Assembly: GCA_046349255.1 (NCBI GenBank)
Contig: JAXMCR010000002.1
Coordinates: 1,116,001-1,180,000 of the forward strand
Length of the DNA: 64,000 bases
Source: DAIODI01 sp046349255
GTDB lineage: Bacteria > Pseudomonadota > Alphaproteobacteria > Rhizobiales > Aestuariivirgaceae
Direction of reading: 5' to 3'
The notes under the pieces were generated by a model. That model was not told where the DNA came from and ran no database searches. It was given only the letters and a program-made list of their open reading frames with translations. Of the stretch, positions 61,320-64,000 are shown one piece after another. Position 1 is the first letter of the stretch, and each line of letters starts with the position of its first letter. The position numbers and the translations under genes are program-made.

Positions 61320-62863
61320 GCGTTGATCTCCATGCGCAGGCCCTTCCCGTCGCGCTGCGGCGTCGCCGGGAGCCGCACGTGTTCGCCATCCCGTATGCGC
61401 CGCGCCGACCACGCGGCCGCGCACGCGTCGAGGATGTCGTCGGCGCCGGCCTTCCGCGCGCGATCGACAAGTTTCAGTCGGTCGATCGGGAAACCGGCCC
61501 CGGCAAGCAGGCGGCGGCGCAGGGCGAGGCCGTCGTCGAACGGACGGCCCTTCACCTTCTTCGGCAGGCTCAGCGGCTGGTTGCCGTTCATCGCGTAGAA
61601 GATGAGCTCCGGGTGCACTTCCAGCACGCGCTCCTGCAGCTCAGTCGACATCAGCGCGTCGATCTCGCGAATCTTCGGAAACAGCATGAACGCCTGCTTC
61701 GCCACCTTCCGCGGCGGGTCGGAGTGTAGCATCGCGAGGCGGCACGATTCCCCGTAGTCGGCCGCCTCGACGGCCGGCCGCGCTGGGATTGCAAACACGC
61801 TCGAGCGCCGCTCGCCGATCAGTGCGCGGACCTCCGCCTCGCAGCGTCGACCGGCGCGGTCGAGCCGGTCGGGCAGCCCGATCGGCATGTCGACCGCGAC
61901 GACGTCCGCGTCGAGCGCCAGCACTTCGGCAAACGTGTCGAGAAGGCGCGCTTCCGGCTCGTCATCTGGCCGGCCGTTCCATGACACGGCGAGCCAACGG
62001 CCGCGGCAACCGTCGACACCGACGACCGCTCCCGCCCGCGGGGCGCTGAACGACGCGCTGGGCTTGGCAGCCACGATGCGCGACAGCGTCGGCAGGTCGA
62101 TTTCGTCGGCGCCGATATTCGCGGCGATCGTTCGCTTCAGGATCGAGGCTGCGGTGTCGAGCGCTTCGGCCGGCGGCGCATCGAGGACCCGCGCGCCGAG
62201 ATAGAGGCCGGCGAACAGGTCGCCCGTGCCATGCGGAACGCCGTCGAGACGCGGCCAGACGATGGAGCGCGTGTCCGCCCCCGTGACGAGGCACAGGCCG
62301 AGTCGATCTCCATCGAACGATATGGACGTCGCCACGACCTCGGCCGTGCCCATCGCACGTGCGGCGATCGTGGCCGTGCCCTCATCCGTCACGTCGAGCC
62401 CCGTGAGCCACGCGAGTTCGAACCGGTTCGGCGTCGAGATGTCGGCGAGCGGTATCAGGAGGTCGCGCACGGCCGTCGCCACGGCGTCGGGTACGTAAAG
62501 TCCCGCCTCATCGCCGACCACCGGATCGCAGAGATAGAGGAGGCCGGGTCGGGCCTGCTTGAGCCGCCGGATCGTCGCCGCCGCGGCGGCGACTTGCGCC
62601 GGACTGGCGAAGTAGCCCGTGAGCACGCCGCGGCAATCCGCGAGCGCCGCGCTCGCCGCGAGCGTATCGAGGAGTGCTGCGAACTCCGTGTCGCCCAGGC
62701 GCTGGCCCGACGGCTTGCCGAGGCCCGGATGGTTCGACAGCGTGATCGTCGGCACGGCGCGGGGCGCAATGCCCATCGCGACGAGAGCCGGCACGATGAT
62801 GGCGTTGCCGACGCTTCCCCAGGCAACGAGCGAGGAGATGGTGAGGATCGGGGGCGACGCCAT
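61316..62863 (-). CDS. Pyridoxal kinase fused to a DUF429 domain
   Basis: A 515-residue two-domain protein. Residues 5-265 are a PdxK/PdxY-type ribokinase fold: LVAWGSVGNAIIVPAL at the N terminus, LCDPVVGDEAGLY at 111-123, TPNRFELAWLTG at 144-155 and the catalytic HGTGDLFAG (Asp215). Residues 279-515 are DUF429, an RNase-H-like fold: VVGVDGCRGRW (Asp284), VVAVDMPIGLPD (Asp325), LEVHPELIFYAMNG and GADDILDACAAAW, which together hold the four acidic positions of the family. The PLP it makes could serve the dehydratase gene that follows with a 4-base overlap. The role of DUF429 here is unknown. Confidence 0.9.
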   Translation of the reverse strand: MASPPILTISSLVAWGSVGNAIIVPALVAMGIAPRAVPTITLSNHPGLGKPSGQRLGDTEFAALLDTLAASAALADCRGVLTGYFASPAQVAAAAATIRRLKQARPGLLYLCDPVVGDEAGLYVPDAVATAVRDLLIPLADISTPNRFELAWLTGLDVTDEGTATIAARAMGTAEVVATSISFDGDRLGLCLVTGADTRSIVWPRLDGVPHGTGDLFAGLYLGARVLDAPPAEALDTAASILKRTIAANIGADEIDLPTLSRIVAAKPSASFSAPRAGAVVGVDGCRGRWLAVSWNGRPDDEPEARLLDTFAEVLALDADVVAVDMPIGLPDRLDRAGRRCEAEVRALIGERRSSVFAIPARPAVEAADYGESCRLAMLHSDPPRKVAKQAFMLFPKIREIDALMSTELQERVLEVHPELIFYAMNGNQPLSLPKKVKGRPFDDGLALRRRLLAGAGFPIDRLKLVDRARKAGADDILDACAAAWSARRIRDGEHVRLPATPQRDGKGLRMEINA

Positions 62864-62868
62864 GGCGG

Positions 62869-63999
62869 TCAGATGACGTTGACCTCGGGCAGCGGCTTGC
62901 CCGCGGCGATTCGCTCGAAGCCGAGCCGCGACACGTCGATGCTGCGGTAGCGACCGTGCACGATGTGTTCGGCGACCGCGTTGCCGGTCGCCGGCGCCTG
63001 CTGCAGCCCGTGACCCGAGAATCCGTTGGCGAAGTAGAAGTTCGTCACATCCGGGTGCGGGCCGATCACGCCGTTCTGGTCGAGGTCGTTGTAGTCGTAG
63101 TGCCCTGCCCACGCGCGCGTCACGCGCACGGCCTCGAACCGCGGCACGCGGGCGGCGAGAAGCGGCCAGAGCCGTTCCTCGAACCAGGAGTAGTCAACCT
63201 CGAAGTCGGTCGGCGGCGGTTCCTCGTCCTCGTTCGGCGACAGGCCGGTGAGGAACTGCCGGCCTTCCGGGCGGAAGTAGACGCCGGACGTGTCCACGGT
63301 GAGCGGGGCCTTGTGAAGCTCCTCAGGGCAATCGCGCAAGTCGAGGACGTAGACGTAGCGCTTGCGCGGTCCAACCGGAAGCTCGAGACCGGCGAGGCGC
63401 GCGACCTTGCCGCCGGACGTGCCGGCAGCGTTGACGACGATCCCGCAGGGGATCGTTGTGCCGTCGGCCAGCGTCACGGAGGTCACGCGGTTGCCGTCGC
63501 GGCCGATGGCGGTGACCTCGCCCGTGCGGAACGTCACGCCTGCCGTGCGCGCGATCGCCTTCATGCGGTTCATCCAGGCCCACGGATCGACCCACCCTTC
63601 GCCGGTGCGCCCGAAGGCGCCGGCCGCGAGGCCCTCCGTCGACAGCCAGCCGAACGTGCGGTTGAGCGCTGGCGGGTCGAGCAGCTCGATGTCGGCGCCC
63701 ATCGCACGCTGCAGCTTCACGTTCTCCTCGAGCACCGGCAGCCCGGCGTCGGAGGCGAGGATCAGGTAGCCCTGTTCGTGGAACCCCACGTCCGCGGTCG
63801 GTCCATGCTTCTCCTGCAGCGACCGGAGCAGCCGGATACCGAACTGCGACAGACGGATGTTCTCGGGCGTCGAGAACTGCTGCCGGATGCCCCCGAGCGA
63901 CAGCGTGGTGCAGCAGTGCGTGTAGGTGGGGTCCTTCTCGATCACCGTGACGGAGCCCGAAAATCCATGCTCCGTGAGGAAGCACGCCACGGCCGAACC
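62869..63999 (-). CDS. FAD-dependent oxidoreductase, FOXRED1-like (N terminus outside window)
   Basis: The frame is open to the window end, so the start of the FAD motif is missing; the visible part begins GSAVACFLTEHG in the Rossmann helix and spans the C-terminal 376 residues. CCTTLSLGGIRQQFS and VTRAWAGHYDYNDLDQNGVIGPHPDVTNFYFANGFSGHGLQQAPATG closely resemble the human complex I assembly factor FOXRED1. DAO-family members oxidise amino acids or N-methyl amino acids. It lies 5 bases upstream of the PdxK-DUF429 gene on the same strand and so heads the visible part of the operon. Confidence 0.9.
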   Translation of the reverse strand, partial: GSAVACFLTEHGFSGSVTVIEKDPTYTHCCTTLSLGGIRQQFSTPENIRLSQFGIRLLRSLQEKHGPTADVGFHEQGYLILASDAGLPVLEENVKLQRAMGADIELLDPPALNRTFGWLSTEGLAAGAFGRTGEGWVDPWAWMNRMKAIARTAGVTFRTGEVTAIGRDGNRVTSVTLADGTTIPCGIVVNAAGTSGGKVARLAGLELPVGPRKRYVYVLDLRDCPEELHKAPLTVDTSGVYFRPEGRQFLTGLSPNEDEEPPPTDFEVDYSWFEERLWPLLAARVPRFEAVRVTRAWAGHYDYNDLDQNGVIGPHPDVTNFYFANGFSGHGLQQAPATGNAVAEHIVHGRYRSIDVSRLGFERIAAGKPLPEVNVI

Positions 64000-64000
64000 C

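Overview
The window is a GC-rich stretch of an alphaproteobacterial chromosome, most likely a member of the Hyphomicrobiales (Rhizobiales). This rests on gene content and order: rpsP-rimM-trmD-rplS next to ffh, followed by dapF-mtaB-ftsY-septation protein A; ccmABCD plus a DsbE-type thioredoxin beside aconitase; argH-lptM-lysA-TIGR02302; ftsEX with a divergent MJ0042 zinc-ribbon protein; the DUF1223, DUF2794 and DUF2125 families; a zinc-free L32; and a ybhL-type leader RNA in front of a Bax-inhibitor-1 gene. It is dense core genome. I see no insertion sequence, prophage, CRISPR array, tRNA or rRNA.

Layout. 1-3.6 kb: end of a zincin-like metallopeptidase gene, a small membrane protein, an M23 peptidase, leuB and asd. 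3.6-8 kb: an EamA transporter, a large DAO/GcvT fusion of the dimethylglycine/sarcosine dehydrogenase type, and a methyltransferase. 8-16.5 kb: translation and secretion block (rplS, trmD, rimM, rpsP and ffh leftward; dapF, mtaB, ftsY and septation protein A rightward). 16.5-25 kb: NUDIX hydrolase, MarR regulator, cytochrome c maturation operon (ccmA-B-C-D-G leftward), acnA, DUF1223 and DUF2794. 25-31 kb: ybhL/BI-1, thpR, PduO-type adenosyltransferase, rhomboid protease, etfBA and a 3-hydroxyacyl-CoA dehydrogenase. 31-45 kb: an unrecognised protein, TlpA, argH, lptM, lysA, a TIGR02302 protein, hpt, a zinc-ribbon protein, ftsE-ftsX-ydcF-plsC and nrdJ. 44.6-48.6 kb: rpmF, mtgA, a polyprenyl synthase, a lone Flp pilin, ChaC-like and DUF2125. 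48.6-56.9 kb: chorismate mutase-hisC-tyrC, a methyltransferase, a GloB-type hydrolase, a second EamA transporter, the PHB genes phbA and phbB, and divergent phaR. 56.9-64 kb: cytoplasmic gamma-glutamyltransferase, formate-THF ligase, and a leftward operon of a FOXRED1-like FAD oxidoreductase (cut by the window end), a pyridoxal-kinase/DUF429 fusion and a threonine/serine dehydratase-like enzyme.

How they work together. Several amino-acid branches are present (leuB, asd, dapF, lysA, argH, chorismate mutase/hisC/tyrC). ETF and 3-hydroxyacyl-CoA dehydrogenase link beta-oxidation to the quinone pool, and phbAB/phaR divert acetyl-CoA to polyhydroxybutyrate. One-carbon metabolism is represented by the DAO/GcvT enzyme and Fhs. 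B12 dependence appears in the adenosyltransferase and the class II ribonucleotide reductase.

Nothing here is clearly a new defence or mobile system. The most unusual items are the PdxK-DUF429 fusion and its operon, a ybhL leader whose hairpin pairs with the Shine-Dalgarno sequence, an intrinsic-terminator-like hairpin in front of rpmF, a perfect palindrome in front of phaR, and a small unrecognised gene upstream of ccmA.
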